Shown: piece by piece, positions 1 through 10,705 of the stretch
Numbering within the stretch: position 1 is the first letter of the stretch
Layout: every line of letters starts with the position of its first letter
Source of the DNA: Prostheceraeus crozeri
Taxonomy: Eukaryota > Platyhelminthes > Polycladida > Euryleptidae
Length of the DNA: 64,000 nt
Direction of reading: 5' to 3'
NCBI GenBank assembly: GCA_907163375.1
Contig: CAJQUW010001458.1
Span: forward strand, 62,001-126,000
Notes under the pieces: model-generated
Seen by the model: only the letters and a program-made list of their open reading frames with translations
The model's database searches: none
What the model was told of the DNA's origin: nothing
Translations under genes and position numbers: made by a program

Positions 1-929
1 ACGTAATGAATATACACCACTAAAATAAGCCTAAAATTCATGAATGAATCTGGAGGCGATCGATGACGTTCCATTTACTGCAGGATGTGTATTGGAAACA
101 ATAAGATTCATGAAAATCAACATAAACGGTTGTTGATTTCAAAATGGGTGATAAAGATCGAAAGATCGTCGCTGGTTCTCAAGATGGGTAGCATAAATTT
201 CTCGATGGCAGTCCATTGGCCACAATTGTAAGAGAGAATAAACTGTAGCTAAAGAAGCGTTTTAAGGAACATAAACAAAAACGGTTGTTGATTTCAAAAT
301 GGTGATAAAGATCGATGCACACCAAGTATGCTGACCGCCATTTGACTATCGACCGTAAGAAGGCGCTGGACGCCGAAGGCCCGTCACGCTGTTTCAACGT
401 CAATTTTACCTTTACTTTTGAACAATAAACTTGTAACTTCGAGTCAGAACCTCTTTTTAACTTGCTCCTGGTATGCATCGCCTGATTCGCAAACTGGTCA
501 ACTATGTCTAGTGTTCGCAAGATAATAAAAGAATGCCATTTTATAGCAAAGTAATTCGCATTGCTACGCTATGCGACGCTATGACGGTAACGACCGGTCC
601 ATTTTCAGGCTTACAATGACATCAAAATGATTGCGAATGAGATTTACATGAAAATCTCTGATACAGATATGTACAGTGATGCAATAATGATATGTGACAA
701 AGATCATGCTCATCTTAACAAGTCAAAACTCTAACATAATGTAAATGGAAAATAGGACATTAAGATGTCTCTTGCCTTCCTTGATTATAGCACATTAAGG
801 TGCCGAGTCAGTCCTTTGTCTCTGATATTTAGAGAAGGGCTTTTTTCTTTTATGAGAATTGCCTCGGCAGACAATTTGTGTCTGGGAATCGTGTCAGTAT
901 TTCCATTAGATCAATTATTCCTTTTGGTT
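1..929. other. No gene recognised; short direct repeat
   Basis: I see no coding frame with family resemblance here. The only structure is a near-identical direct repeat of about 37 bases at 124-161 and 279-316 (both contain GGTTGTTGATTTCAAAATGG; the second copy lacks one G). The two copies lie about 155 bases apart, as from a local duplication. Confidence 0.4.
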
Positions 930-2160
930 TGATGCTGTGTTGCTCATTTGCCAAAATGAGCAAATACTGGCCAAGTTGAGACAAGTTGAGCCCGGTGAAT
1001 GTAGCTCCTGATTACTGAAATCTTGCATCTATGAGCAGTAAAGGAAGTAAAGTCCAAGCAATAGTTTGCAGCCGTCGGTTTACGATAAATAGAGAAACTT
1101 AGCGAGGTGTTGCTTGTGATTAAGACATCAAGAAAGGCAATTGAGTTATTTTCTTCAAACTCATAAGTAAAGTCCAAAACAGAGTTTGACAGATTATTTC
1201 TCAATAATCTAAATCAAATGAGTCTTACCCTTAACAATGACAAATATGTCATCAACATACCGATAATAAGCAATAGGTTGTTCTTCTTCTTTCACTGGAA
1301 GACCTCATTTTCTAAGTTAGACATGTAGAAGCTTACACACTTAGGACCAAGAGGTGATCCCATGGAAACACCATAAACCTGACGATAAAAGTTTCCCATC
1401 CAAGTGAAAGGTGTCTGGGCTTTTCTAATGTATTTCTTGGTATTTGTGGAGGAGGAATATTTGGATTATTATAAACGTTCTCCAAAATGATTTGTGTGGT
1501 CTCACAAACTGGAACATTGGTGAATAAGCTTACCACATCGATAGAAACCATCAAATGATTCCCTACAGTGTCATGCGAGTTTGCTTTCATTACAAAATCA
1601 TAAGAAGAGTCTGTGACATCTGCGTTATTGCAATATGGCTTAATAATGTTGTCAACAGATTGGCTAACTTCATGTGCTACCGAGCCTACCATTGAGATAA
1701 TTGGTCTTAAAGGCGGATTAGTCACACTTTTATGAACTTTTGGAGGTCCATATAAAAATCCAGGTCGAAAGTAAACAGTAAGTATGTTGATTTTTATCTT
1801 ATTATTCTGAACTCCAATCAAGGAGTTTAATTCTCTTTTAATTGCGGCCGTAGTATCTTTGATTAACTTCGTAAATTTTGAAGTATCTTGAACAATGGAA
1901 TTGAGCTTTTTGTCATAGTCTTCACGATCCATAACTACAGTTTTTTATCTCCTTTGTTTGCTTTTTTAATGACAATCTTTGTGTTCTTCTTCAGGTTTTT
2001 CAATGCTTCTTGCTCACCTTAGCTTAAAGGATTTTTACTTCGATCGACTGTATTTGTGTGCGCGAAGCTTTTGAGATCAGCTTTTAATTCTTCAGAATTC
2101 GTTATTGTGATTTTATTCTCGAACTCTGATCGTTTTAAAGAAGAGAACAGTTTTTCTTTT
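930..2160 (-). mobile_element. Penelope-like retroelement, reverse transcriptase remnant
   Basis: Decayed coding region of a Penelope-like element (PLE). Read from high to low coordinates, it shows V-I-K-K-A-N-K-G near 1960, M-D-R-E-D-Y near 1930, L-Y-G-P-P-K-V-H-K and P-L-R-P-I-I-S near 1700-1750, and S-I-D-V-V-S-L-F-T-N-V-P near 1520. Further on come a M-G-S-P-L-G-P-like block near 1350, the catalytic box Y-V-D-D at 1248-1259, and the Y-R-K-P-T block near 1080. That order and wording are typical of PLE reverse transcriptases, not of LTR or LINE enzymes. At least two frameshifts and several stops (for example after the YVDD block) separate the pieces, so it is a pseudogene. No GIY-YIG endonuclease half is visible downstream. 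Confidence 0.8.
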
Positions 2161-2204
2161 AATTGGCATTAATTCAGAAAGAATTGACTATTTCTCTTAT
2201 AGCA

Positions 2205-3535
2205 AGATATACAATTTGTTTTGTGGCTTGAATGCGAGAAAGGCTTGTGGCAGTGATGCTATGCCTCCATTTGTATTAAAAATTGCTGCTAATGCCATAT
2301 GTCTCCCTCTCAGTCATCTTCAACTGTCTTTTCCCCTAAACCATGGAAAATTGCAGACATCTGTCCTCTGCCAAAAGCTGCTCATGTTCATGAAGGTGCA
2401 CTACGCCCAATATCGCTGCTGCCTATAATGGGTAGGATCTGTGAAAAAGTAATTTTGAATAAGCTTCGTGAGTCTCTTTTACGCTATCATGATGAATTCC
2501 AATTCGCATATAGGCCAGGCTCCTTAACTTGTGTGCTTTGATGACTGTACATGACATCATTTTAAAGATTTTCTGCACAATGTTAGCAGTTCGCATCATT
2601 GCTTTCTGTTGAGTTATCAATCCTTGTTTAGTTTGTTTTATTTCATGTTCATGCCGAGAGATGCATTTGACAACTACAATTTAAGGTTATCTTCATGTTA
2701 CTATAATTTCATTCAAAGTAGAGTCATTTCATAGACATTCATGTACATCCATTGTTCATTTAGTTATTGTTTCATCGATTGTAATCAAGATATCAGACAC
2801 TGTCCTGTATTAATTTATTTTGTGGTCACGGTCTGTTGCGTTGTGTTGAGATGCACTCTCTCTTATAAATGCCTTCTTCATGTATGACATGTCCTAGTCT
2901 CTGGTGAAATACAGTACAACTGCGCACGCACGAGACGCCTTCTCGATGAAAACTTCAATACTTTTGATATGACTAATGAATTTGATCTGGTTCCTCATCA
3001 TCTTCTTTTGACTGAGCTGAATGTAATCTTCCTAATGCAGTTTTTGTGAACTGGCGGATTAATTATTTAATAGATCGTGAACAAAAAGTTAAACTTGGCA
3101 GTGTTAGAAGTACTCATGTGTTTTGTAGCAAATGGAGTTGCTCAGGGGACTGTGATCGGTCCAATTTTGTTTGCCTTGAAACTAGTTTTTAATTGTTATT
3201 CGAGCATTAAGGGAACATGCCTCTGCATCATTTTTGAATCCAGGTGCTGTTCTTCATTCCACAATCATGTCACTTTGGAAAATATCTTTTTCGCATCACA
3301 CATGATGAGGCTGTTCGACCTTGTGAAAATTACAACGTGTTGGATATCATCGATTGTCGACAATCATTGTCACTGAAGTTGTTTAAACAGGCACTGGCAT
3401 CTGATAATCATGTTTTGCATTATATGTTATTACTATATATGTCACAACTATCACGTGTAAAGTCATTTCGCAGCAATCGCTTCATTCTTCCATCTGTCAG
3501 AACCAAGCGAAGAATATACAGATTTATTTAGTTTC
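2205..3535 (+). mobile_element. Decayed non-LTR retrotransposon (LINE) ORF2 fragment
   Basis: Successive plus-strand frames give reverse-transcriptase blocks in the right order for a LINE ORF2. These are A-R-K-A-C-G-S-D near 2235, W-K-I-A-D-I-C-P-L-P-K at 2343-2375, R-P-I-S-L-L-P near 2405, F-Q-F-A-Y-R-P-G-S near 2500, D-x-V-P-H-H-L-L-L near 2985, G-V-A-Q-G-T-V-I-G-P near 3130, and a C-terminal R-S-N-R-F-I-L-P near 3475. The frame changes several times and about 400 bases between 2550 and 2930 show no readable protein, so the copy is dead. The exact clade (CR1, Rex1 or RTE-X) is not resolved. Confidence 0.7.
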
Positions 3536-3540
3536 TTTCT

Positions 3541-4667
3541 TGCTGTATAATCAAAATCTTTGGTGCCATTTGTATAGAATTTGTTTGTAATGTGAGACTA
3601 CACTTTGTATACTGTTCGAGATCTTCTGCGATTTTCATTTGGAGGTCTCTTTGTTGTTTATTATAGGTCTACGCTCATTGTTATAGTTCACCGAATGTTG
3701 CCACGCCAGCTATATTATTTTTGGCACACCACAACCTGCGGTAATCGCATCTCACGTTTATCTGTACATCATATAAGGAACCGAGCATTATAATGATCAA
3801 TGTGCTTCAATTAGGCTAGTGATTTCGAATTCATCTAGACTCCAAATATCCACTTATGTGCAATTTATAGCTGAGAATACTTTGTTGAAGCCAATATTGA
3901 AGTACTTAGTTAATCCTACATCAAATGTCATTTTTTCAAAATTTGTGAGAAAACAAATTGCAGATATTTTAAACATAAGTTTACTTGCATCCTTTAACTG
4001 TCACGTAGATTTTTTCCTTGAAAAGAGCAAGTAGACGCAAACCTTCTAGGCCCACCAGTTACTTTAAAAGAAGCGAAAAGCCGACATTCCATTTTGATAG
4101 ATCTCATGATCCTCTATAATACCATGAATGCTACTGAAAAATTTGAGTATGATATTCTTTGTAAAAGAATTTTTTGGACTGATAGTCCGGCAGCCTGAAC
4201 GAGTTTCTGCTGGGATTAGGCCGAAAAATGAGACTTTCACAGAATGATGTATGCCTTATTTCTACCACGAATCTGCGCGTCTGCCGAGTTCTACCTGGTT
4301 GCACTTTTTTACAGAAAGGATAAAAGAAAAACACAAATCCAACGGAACGCAGACTGCAGTATTTGGTTAAAATGAATTTCTTTGTCTTTTGTGATTTAGT
4401 GAAAATAACTTAACCATGTGCTTTAATAATCAGTGCATTAAATTTGAGGCGAGAATGCATTTGCATGCTTTTCGACAGGAGCCTTTCGCCCGACAACTGC
4501 GTTTTCGGCTGGAACACAATCTTAAGGGAGTCCGCGATGTCCTTTAAAATCCAAATAAATGATTCGCGGTAGACTATGTATTGAGAGGAGATGAGAGGTT
4601 TGGAGCAGGTTTGGGAGGTCTACAACGATAACCTACAATTATGCAAAGTCACTGAATTCTTTATACA
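3541..4667. other. Unassigned sequence with one dispersed-repeat copy
   Basis: No supported gene. A stretch near 4195-4262, read on the minus strand, resembles plus-strand sequence near 6546-6625 (both contain CATCATTCTGTGAAAGTC followed by a diverged TTCGGCCT...CAGAAA...TCAGGCTGCC pattern). The two copies are therefore in inverted orientation and lie on either side of the Tc1-like element at 4670-6461. Confidence 0.4.
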
Positions 4668-4877
4668 TACAGTCATGGAAAAAATATAGTACCCGATAAG
4701 TTGCAACATATTGTTGGCAGCAGTCGATGTTAATAACTACAAATCAACATTCGCCAGTGATCTATTATGATCTAAACGAACGAATGCAATCATGCTGATA
4801 CTGCGGACAGTCCATAAATATCTACTGATCTGAGTTAACACTACACAAAGACACCAACATGATGTTACTAAAATGTT

Positions 4878-6336
4878 TTGGAAGTGCCACTTTGTTCATT
4901 TCATTCAAGATCGCTATTAGCTGTGGCCTCGCGCGGTGCCGACTCAAGTGAGTTTATGAAAGGTCAAATTTATGCATTAAGGACTCATGCATTATTTTCA
5001 AAACCAAAAATAGCTGAGTGCTTGAGCATTTCAGAGAACACGGTCAAAAAGCATCTTCAGAGATTTTCTGTCGATGCGCAAGCTGAAGGAAGCATAGAGG
5101 TGCTTGTGGGTGGAAGAAAGTGACCGAGAAGATGAAGAGATTGTCAGGATGTCTTCAGAAAATCCTTTCATGTCTGTCAGAGAAATAAAGCATGACTCGC
5201 AACTTGAATGTGACAGAAGAACAGTTTCGAATCGGTTGCGAGATGCTGGTCTCAAATCCTCTGCACCGGCAAGGAAGACTCTAATGACTGATGACCATAA
5301 AGATTGCAGACTTGAATGGCCTCGGCAAAAATCGAATTGGAGCTCTAGGAGCTGGAAGACAGTTGTGTTTTCTGTTGAATCGCGATTCTGCTTAGGACAA
5401 TCCCGCGTGCAGTATGTTCGAAGACCCTTTCCATGCCGATATTTGAAACCCTATGTTTGCAGCATTCCCAATAGGTTTGTGGCTCATGCAATGGTATGGG
5501 GAATCTTCTGTAAACGGCTTCACGGATTTAGTCAGACTCGAAACCCACATTGCTTTGGAACAGTATACTAATATTCTTGCTGAGCTCCTCGTGCCAATTT
5601 GGCCCATGATATCTCAAGGAAACGGCATTTTCCAACAAGACAATGCGCCTATCTATACTGCCCTTCGAACGCAAACATTTCTCCAACAAAATGATATCAA
5701 CATCTTTGAGTGGCCTCCTTACAGCACTGACATGAACCCTATCGAAAATGTGTGGGGTAGAATTGAACTGAAATTGCAAAGGAAATATGAAAATCCGTCT
5801 AACAGTGACAAACTTTTTGCAACTATAGAAAATATTTGGAGAGAACTCAAAGAAGTACAATTGAGAATATTCCTTGGCTATTCATTTTATTTTTTTAGAT
5901 TGGAAAGAGCCAAGTAAATTGTTATAGTCTATCAATAGTTGCTTATTACTGCAATATATTTCTCCTACTATCCGTAGGTATCATCAGGCAGTTAATGAAT
6001 GATTTACAGAATAAAATTTGAAATTCACATCAAGAGATATATAAAAAAGATGTACAAAATATACAAACTATGGTAAGAGAAGAGAATTTCAAATTTGATG
6101 TGAATTTCAAATTTTATTCTGTAAATCATTCACTAACTGCCTGATGATACCTACGGATAGTAGGAGAAATATATTGCAGTAATAAGCAACTGTTGATAAA
6201 TTCTAACAATTTTCTTGGCTCTTTCCAATCTATAAAAATCAAAGAAGTACGAAGTCATCGGAAATACCAAATTTATTCTATGATTGATCGTGTGGAAGAA
6301 CTCATACGTGCAGACGTAGGCATCACAAGATTTTAA
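4878..6336 (+). pseudogene. Tc1-like transposase pseudogene (element A)
   Basis: An N-terminal helix-turn-helix (K-P-K-I-A-E-C-L-S-I-S-E-N-T-V at about 4995-5045) is followed after a frameshift near 5110 by the second DNA-binding half and the start of the DDE domain. The first catalytic block reads V-V-F-S-V-E-S-R-F near 5365, where the family has F-S-D-E-S-R-F, so the first aspartate is lost. After another frameshift near 5450-5500 come F-Q-Q-D-N-A-P (second Asp) at about 5630 and M-N-P-I-E-N-V-W (Glu) at about 5732. The C-terminal piece (I-D-R-V-E-E-L-I-R, then G-I-T-R-F and a stop) resumes at 6241 beyond the inserted foldback. The copy cannot make an active enzyme. Confidence 0.8.
5859..6238. 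mobile_element. Palindromic (foldback/MITE-like) insertion inside Tc1 element A
   Basis: Two arms of about 144 bases (roughly 5890-6033 and 6095-6238) are inverted copies of each other with few differences. Both contain ATATTGCAGTAATAAGCAAC in the minus-like orientation, TATCATCAGGCAGTTA and ATTTACAGAATAAAATTTGA. The inserted block is flanked by the 12-base direct repeat TCAAAGAAGTAC (5847-5858 and 6239-6250). Removing the block and one repeat rejoins the Tc1 C-terminal reading frame. About 30 bases at the left (5859-5889) lie outside the palindrome and are unexplained. Confidence 0.7.
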
Positions 6337-6545
6337 TATTGTACTTTTATCACTGTCATGATGTTCATTTATTGGAGTAATAATAGGTATGTGAAAGTGA
6401 CGCAGGAATAAGTCTTGAGTTTCCATTTTTTTCACCGGGTACTATCTTTTTTCCATGACTGCTTGATAAAACTTCAAGCCGGAGCCGTGGTACTTCCTGT
6501 CGCCCCCGCCTCCGACCTGCTACCACGACTCAGGCTCCGAAACAC

Positions 6546-6625
6546 TGGTGTGTGTACATCATTCTGTGAAAGTCTTCATTTTCGGCCTCGTTCCTTGCAG
6601 AAATTCGCTCTGGCTGCCATACCAT
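6546..6625 (+). repeat. Second copy of dispersed repeat (inverted relative to 4195-4262)
   Basis: Shares CATCATTCTGTGAAAGTC and the following diverged segment with the reverse complement of 4195-4262. The family is unknown; it could be a short interspersed element or part of a larger element split by the Tc1 insertion. Confidence 0.4.
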
Positions 6626-6961
6626 GACTTTCAACTAGACAGTAGGCCTTAGACTGTGTTGACTAATTTATCTAACTAATTCAGCAACGATCATGCACGC
6701 AGACAACAATCAATATTACTTTCGAAAACGAATTACTTCAGATATTTTACACGGAATCTGTATCAAATCCATTCACAACTCTCGTGAACCTCGAGGGATT
6801 AGAAAAATGAGTAGAGTATTTATAAGTAAACTATTTGAATATGTAAGCTAGGGCTTATTTGAATATTAAAACTAGAGAAGGATTAAAAAAATTGGCGTGT
6901 AATTTCTGAATGCTGACAATCTCCATTTGAAAATTTGATAGATAGTTTTCAAGGCAGAGGA

Positions 6962-7216
6962 TTAGTATTGAGTTTTCGGTCGTTCCTTGATCCAGTCTGC
7001 AACTGCCGGCAGTTCCTTGCAAACACTATCATAATGATCGGCAAGTTTGGGGTGCTTATCATACAACTCTGTAAATAGGATCTGCAGATAGTCGGTCATT
7101 CCCATCAGAGCAAAATCTGCCAAAGTTATTCTTCCTTTCACTACGTATCCACTTTGTTCGTCCAGATACTTGTCAAACATGCTTGTTAGCACTTCTCCTT
7201 GACCCTCCATCATTTC
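6962..7216 (-). CDS. Sigma-class glutathione S-transferase, last coding exon
   Basis: C-terminal coding exon of the GST whose first coding exon is 9672-10034. The acceptor is TTTGCAG/GAA at 7217-7218, in phase 0, matching the phase-0 donor of the upstream exon. The joined product is 205 residues, the usual length for sigma-class GSTs. The exon encodes the all-helical C-terminal domain. The G-R-I-T-L-A-D-F-A-L-M block (about residues 152-162) corresponds to the N-capping box / hydrophobic staple motif conserved across cytosolic GSTs, followed by a stretch ending E-R-P-K-T-Q-Y and a TAA stop. No clear AATAAA was found immediately downstream. Confidence 0.88.
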   Translation of the reverse strand, partial: EMMEGQGEVLTSMFDKYLDEQSGYVVKGRITLADFALMGMTDYLQILFTELYDKHPKLADHYDSVCKELPAVADWIKERPKTQY

Positions 7217-8229
7217 CTGCAAATTGAAAGGCACATTTTATCATGCACTGTTAATTCGAGCTATCATGAACTTGTGTTCAATGGGAATAGGGTCTAAAGT
7301 GCAAGCTTATGCAACCGCTATGGATCGAGTATCCTTGATAACTAGTTGAACATTTAATGTCATAGCCATGTGAATTGGATGACTTTGTCACAGACTTTGT
7401 GCGATGACAAGACTTTGTTCTAGAATAAGGGATATAAGTTTTTGGTTGGATGGGTTGATTGCAATTAACAATCGATTTTTGTGGAATTTCGGTTGATAAC
7501 GTCAGTCACTTGAATTATCAATTTAGCTATACTGTGGTCTCTATACTAAAGTATGTTCGGCAATTTACATAGAATCATTACTTTTTTAAAGTATATAATA
7601 GAGATATCCCCAGACTTCAGCAATTTAAACACCCAATTTCTTGGCAGCCGTAGACGTTGCGAAGGGTTATGCCCGAAGGGTTATTGTCATTTCAGCTCGA
7701 AATGGTCAAGCTAGCTTAAAACATCTAGAATTGCTGAACAAGCTGTAGGACTGCATCAACAGGCTGCTCTGCAGTTCTTTATCATGGCTTTGATGTGTGG
7801 CTTATATTCGTAAATATTGCATAGCACCAGTTCGACAAGACATAAATTGCTCATGAACTCAGACTTGAACAATTTATGCACAAAGTTCCTTGGCAGTCGC
7901 AAATATTGCGTTTCACTTTACAGTGCTCGTCAGTTCCGATATGTCATTATACAGAATTGATCATAAAAAACGGACCACCTAAATTATGTGCTGAAATTGA
8001 ATCAATTCTCATGCCTTCCAGCCAACGTGTATATACAAGCACATCATTCGAGAGTCCACATTCTCAGGTTTCAAATAATGATACCCGGTAAACTTGCATC
8101 CTTTATTTTGCTTGCTGGACAGTCGTCAAAATATAATAATCGCTAAATATACAAATCGCAGTTTTTCAATAAATACCATGGAATGAATCAGGCACGAGGA
8201 GAATGAGCATTTTCTGAACTTAATTTGAT

Positions 8230-8785
8230 ACATTGCTCATCGAAATGGGTGAACTAGAAAGGAAAATGTTTTATCGTAAAGTTTTCACAAGTTCGTTACT
8301 CTATGGCCTGGAAGTGTCATCTGTCACTTTTTCATCAGAGATGCTAGTGATCTTTAGTATCCTTGCGACGTAATTGTAATGACGTTATCATGCAAGCATT
8401 CTTCGGCATCGTTTTTGTCATATTGTACACTGTTGGCCTATTATGTGCCATTTAAATAGGAAGGACTTCAAGAAACTGGAGATACTGTACAAAACGGCTT
8501 GTCGGTGGTGCTGTGTGAAGATCATTAAAAGTATTTGTATACATAAAGAGTGTCATCCGTTGTCTCAATTTTTTGTTTTGCGTGACTCTAAGCATGATAT
8601 CAGACATTCCCGTGCCCTTCTTCCTTTACGTCGGAACTCATCCCTGTATTACAACTCATTTGTTCGATTTTCGTCACGTTCGTAACTTTGACACGTTGAT
8701 TTTGTCAGCACCAAACAATTCTTGTATTAGTCATACCGCTTTTGTATGATGAATAAAGCATTCTATTATCATTATTATTATTGCG
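8230..8785 (+). mobile_element. 3' end of a non-LTR retrotransposon in the GST intron
   Basis: The plus-strand frame 8443-8685 gives a typical LINE ORF2 C-terminus: a W-C-C block, then H-P-L-S-Q-F-F-V, R-H-S-R-A-L-L-P and N-S-F-V-R-F, and a stop. About 60 bases later comes GATGAATAAAGCATTCTATT and a short (ATT)n run near 8765-8782, the microsatellite-type tail of CR1/L2-like elements. Only the 3' end is present, as expected from 5' truncation at insertion. Confidence 0.65.
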
Positions 8786-9671
8786 ATGTAAATAGTAAGA
8801 ACACGTAGGCTTAATTCAAATAAGGTCAGTAGCTCCTCCCAAACTTCTCTCAACATTTTTCTCAATAACTCTAAAACACATGCAAGGTCATCGAAGATAC
8901 AAAACTGAAGGCGAGTTGAGTCTACACTGCACTGTACACAAAAAAAACAAGCGAAGGAGGATCGCTGTTCTCTCACCTCATCGACTGCAGTTGTTCATTA
9001 TATGTGTATGTTCTTCCAATAATTGAATAGAATTAAGAAAAAAATAATGTTGAAAGAAGTTTGAAGATCTTTGAACAGTCCACTTACAAATGTATATTTT
9101 AATGAATTATTAAAAATGTCAATGATACTTAAAATTGCATCGATTTTGACGGTTGTATCACACTAATTCGTAACACTATTTACACAATTGCATGTATCAT
9201 GAACCGTTCCATTTACTTGGCAGCACAATCAGCCGGACAGCTCATTCAAATGCGGTAAGGCAAACGTGATTCAATTGAGCGGTTTCTACTGTGTTCTCGA
9301 TGTATGCTCACTTGTTCACATGCACATGTAGAACAATTTATCTCGTAGAAAAGTCTGTTGATTAAAGGAGAAATGCATCCAATGAGAGGATAGTTGAAGA
9401 TATATCCAAAAACATGCACTTTGGTATCCATTGTTGCCCAGTCCAAGATAATATGACAATAGTGCACTGTGTGAATAATGTAAAGTACTGAATAATGTAA
9501 AGTAATGTGTTTGAATAATGCAATGCCACTTGCCAACTCAAGTGTTTTTGATTGACAGGTTTCGACTTTCTTACAAATCAGATGTCATTTACAGTGCCAC
9601 GAATTTAGCGTAGGTGCTTAGTTACAATAGCCTAGATCTATTGTAATCGAAACTTGACACAATTCCCTCAC

Positions 9672-10034
9672 CTTTTTCATCATCTCTTTCTCTTCTTCGG
9701 GCTTTAAACTGAAGAATAATTTCGTCATTTCCTTTTCCAACTCATTGATTTGGTCGAGCATGCGTTCAATAAGGTAAGTTTCGTGACTATTCTTGCCCAT
9801 CATCCCATGATCCTGAGCAATCATTTTCGCAATAGCCAAACTATGAGCTAGAATTTTGCCATCTGGAGTTTCAACATATGGGCACTGACCAGTCGGGGAC
9901 TTGTGTTTGTATTCTGGCCATTCTTCTCGAGTAAAGCGAATGTCTTCAAATTCCTGTTTATTTGCAACAAGGATAAGTCGGATTATTTCAGCTCGTCCGC
10001 GCGCTTCATAGTAATATACCTTGTATTTCCCCAT
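9672..10034 (-). CDS. Sigma-class glutathione S-transferase, first coding exon
   Basis: Encodes residues 1-121 of a cytosolic GST, which conjugates glutathione to electrophiles; some sigma-class members also isomerise prostaglandin H2. The N-terminal thioredoxin-like fold starts M-G-K-Y-K-V-Y-Y-Y-E-A-R-G-R-A-E, where the tyrosine of the Y-Y-Y-E-A-R-G-R-A-E block (residues 7-9) is the expected catalytic Tyr. The glutathione-binding segment (about residues 50-72) reads Q-C-P-Y-V-E-T-P-D-G-K, then H-S-L-A-I-A. The family usually has Q-V-P-V-L and Q-S-x-A-I, so Cys in place of Val and His in place of Gln are small departures. The donor is AAG/GTGAGG at 9671. An acceptor-like TTACAG at 10047-10048 lies 12 bases before the ATG, so the 5' UTR is probably spliced. 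A 2.4-kb intron follows. Confidence 0.9.
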
Positions 10035-10121
10035 GGTCGAATAGATCTGTAATGATAAAGTGATTGTCTTACCAAGAAAGATTAGTATGTAGATTCCTGT
10101 TGAATTTTTGCTAGATTATTG

Positions 10122-10129
10122 GTAAATAC
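10122..10129. repeat. Left target-site duplication of the hAT element
   Basis: GTAAATAC, repeated exactly at 14090-14097. An 8-bp duplication is diagnostic of hAT insertion. Confidence 0.9.
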
Positions 10130-10705
10130 TAGGGTGCGGCGATTTAAATCGATCGGAATTGAAAAATCGAAAATCGATCGGTAATCACAAGAGATCGCGA
10201 TTTTCAGTTCGATTTTTTCGTTTTGATAAATAAATGCTACATTTCCCAATTCAGGTCAATACAGGTATGGGAAGTGGTCAAACCCAATTCATTTCATGTA
10301 CAATACACGAGAACGATTTCTTAATTGAAATTATCTGTGATTCCTCCCAGCTAGCTACATGTAGGATGGTTACTTGATCATCAAACAAGTTGCTGTGCTA
10401 GACTGCTACTGCTATCAGCCAGAATCGGCTCAGGCAGTCTATTGTGTGTCTAAGCTGTGATGTCAGTTGAAGCCAATTCTGTGGTTGAAGCTATGAGTCA
10501 GCGGCGTTGGCATTGTCCTTGACTCCGTGCACTATTTCTTAGGGAAGCTAAAAATAGTTGATTTAGGGTGAGCAGCAGGTGACGAAACTCGTTGGAATTT
10601 GGACACTGATTGGTTTAAAGTTAGACATTGTTATCATGATCGCCTTCGATCGAGAGGGCTATGCTGTAGTCAATTTCGGCATTCTACGCTCCCCCTACCG
10701 TCGTT

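Larger units (their letters stand above)
4670..6461 (+). mobile_element. Tc1/mariner-like element A with terminal inverted repeats
   Basis: The left terminus (4670-4694) starts CAGTCATGGAAAAAA and the right terminus (6437-6461) is its reverse complement with one mismatch over 25 bases. A TA dinucleotide precedes the left end (4668-4669); the right-hand TA is not preserved (CT). The interior holds a broken Tc1-type transposase on the same strand. A palindromic insertion (5859-6238) interrupts the 3' part of that gene. Without it the element would be about 1.4 kb, the usual Tc1 size. Confidence 0.85.

Noticed and set aside
6141-6190. CTGATGA - hairpin - GAAA resembling a hammerhead ribozyme core (also on the minus strand near 20555-20590)
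   Set aside because: The CUGAUGA, a stem II (CCTAC/GTAGG) and GAAA are present. However, no stem III closing on a U-H cleavage site can be drawn in either the type I or type III arrangement, and stem I has only three pairs.
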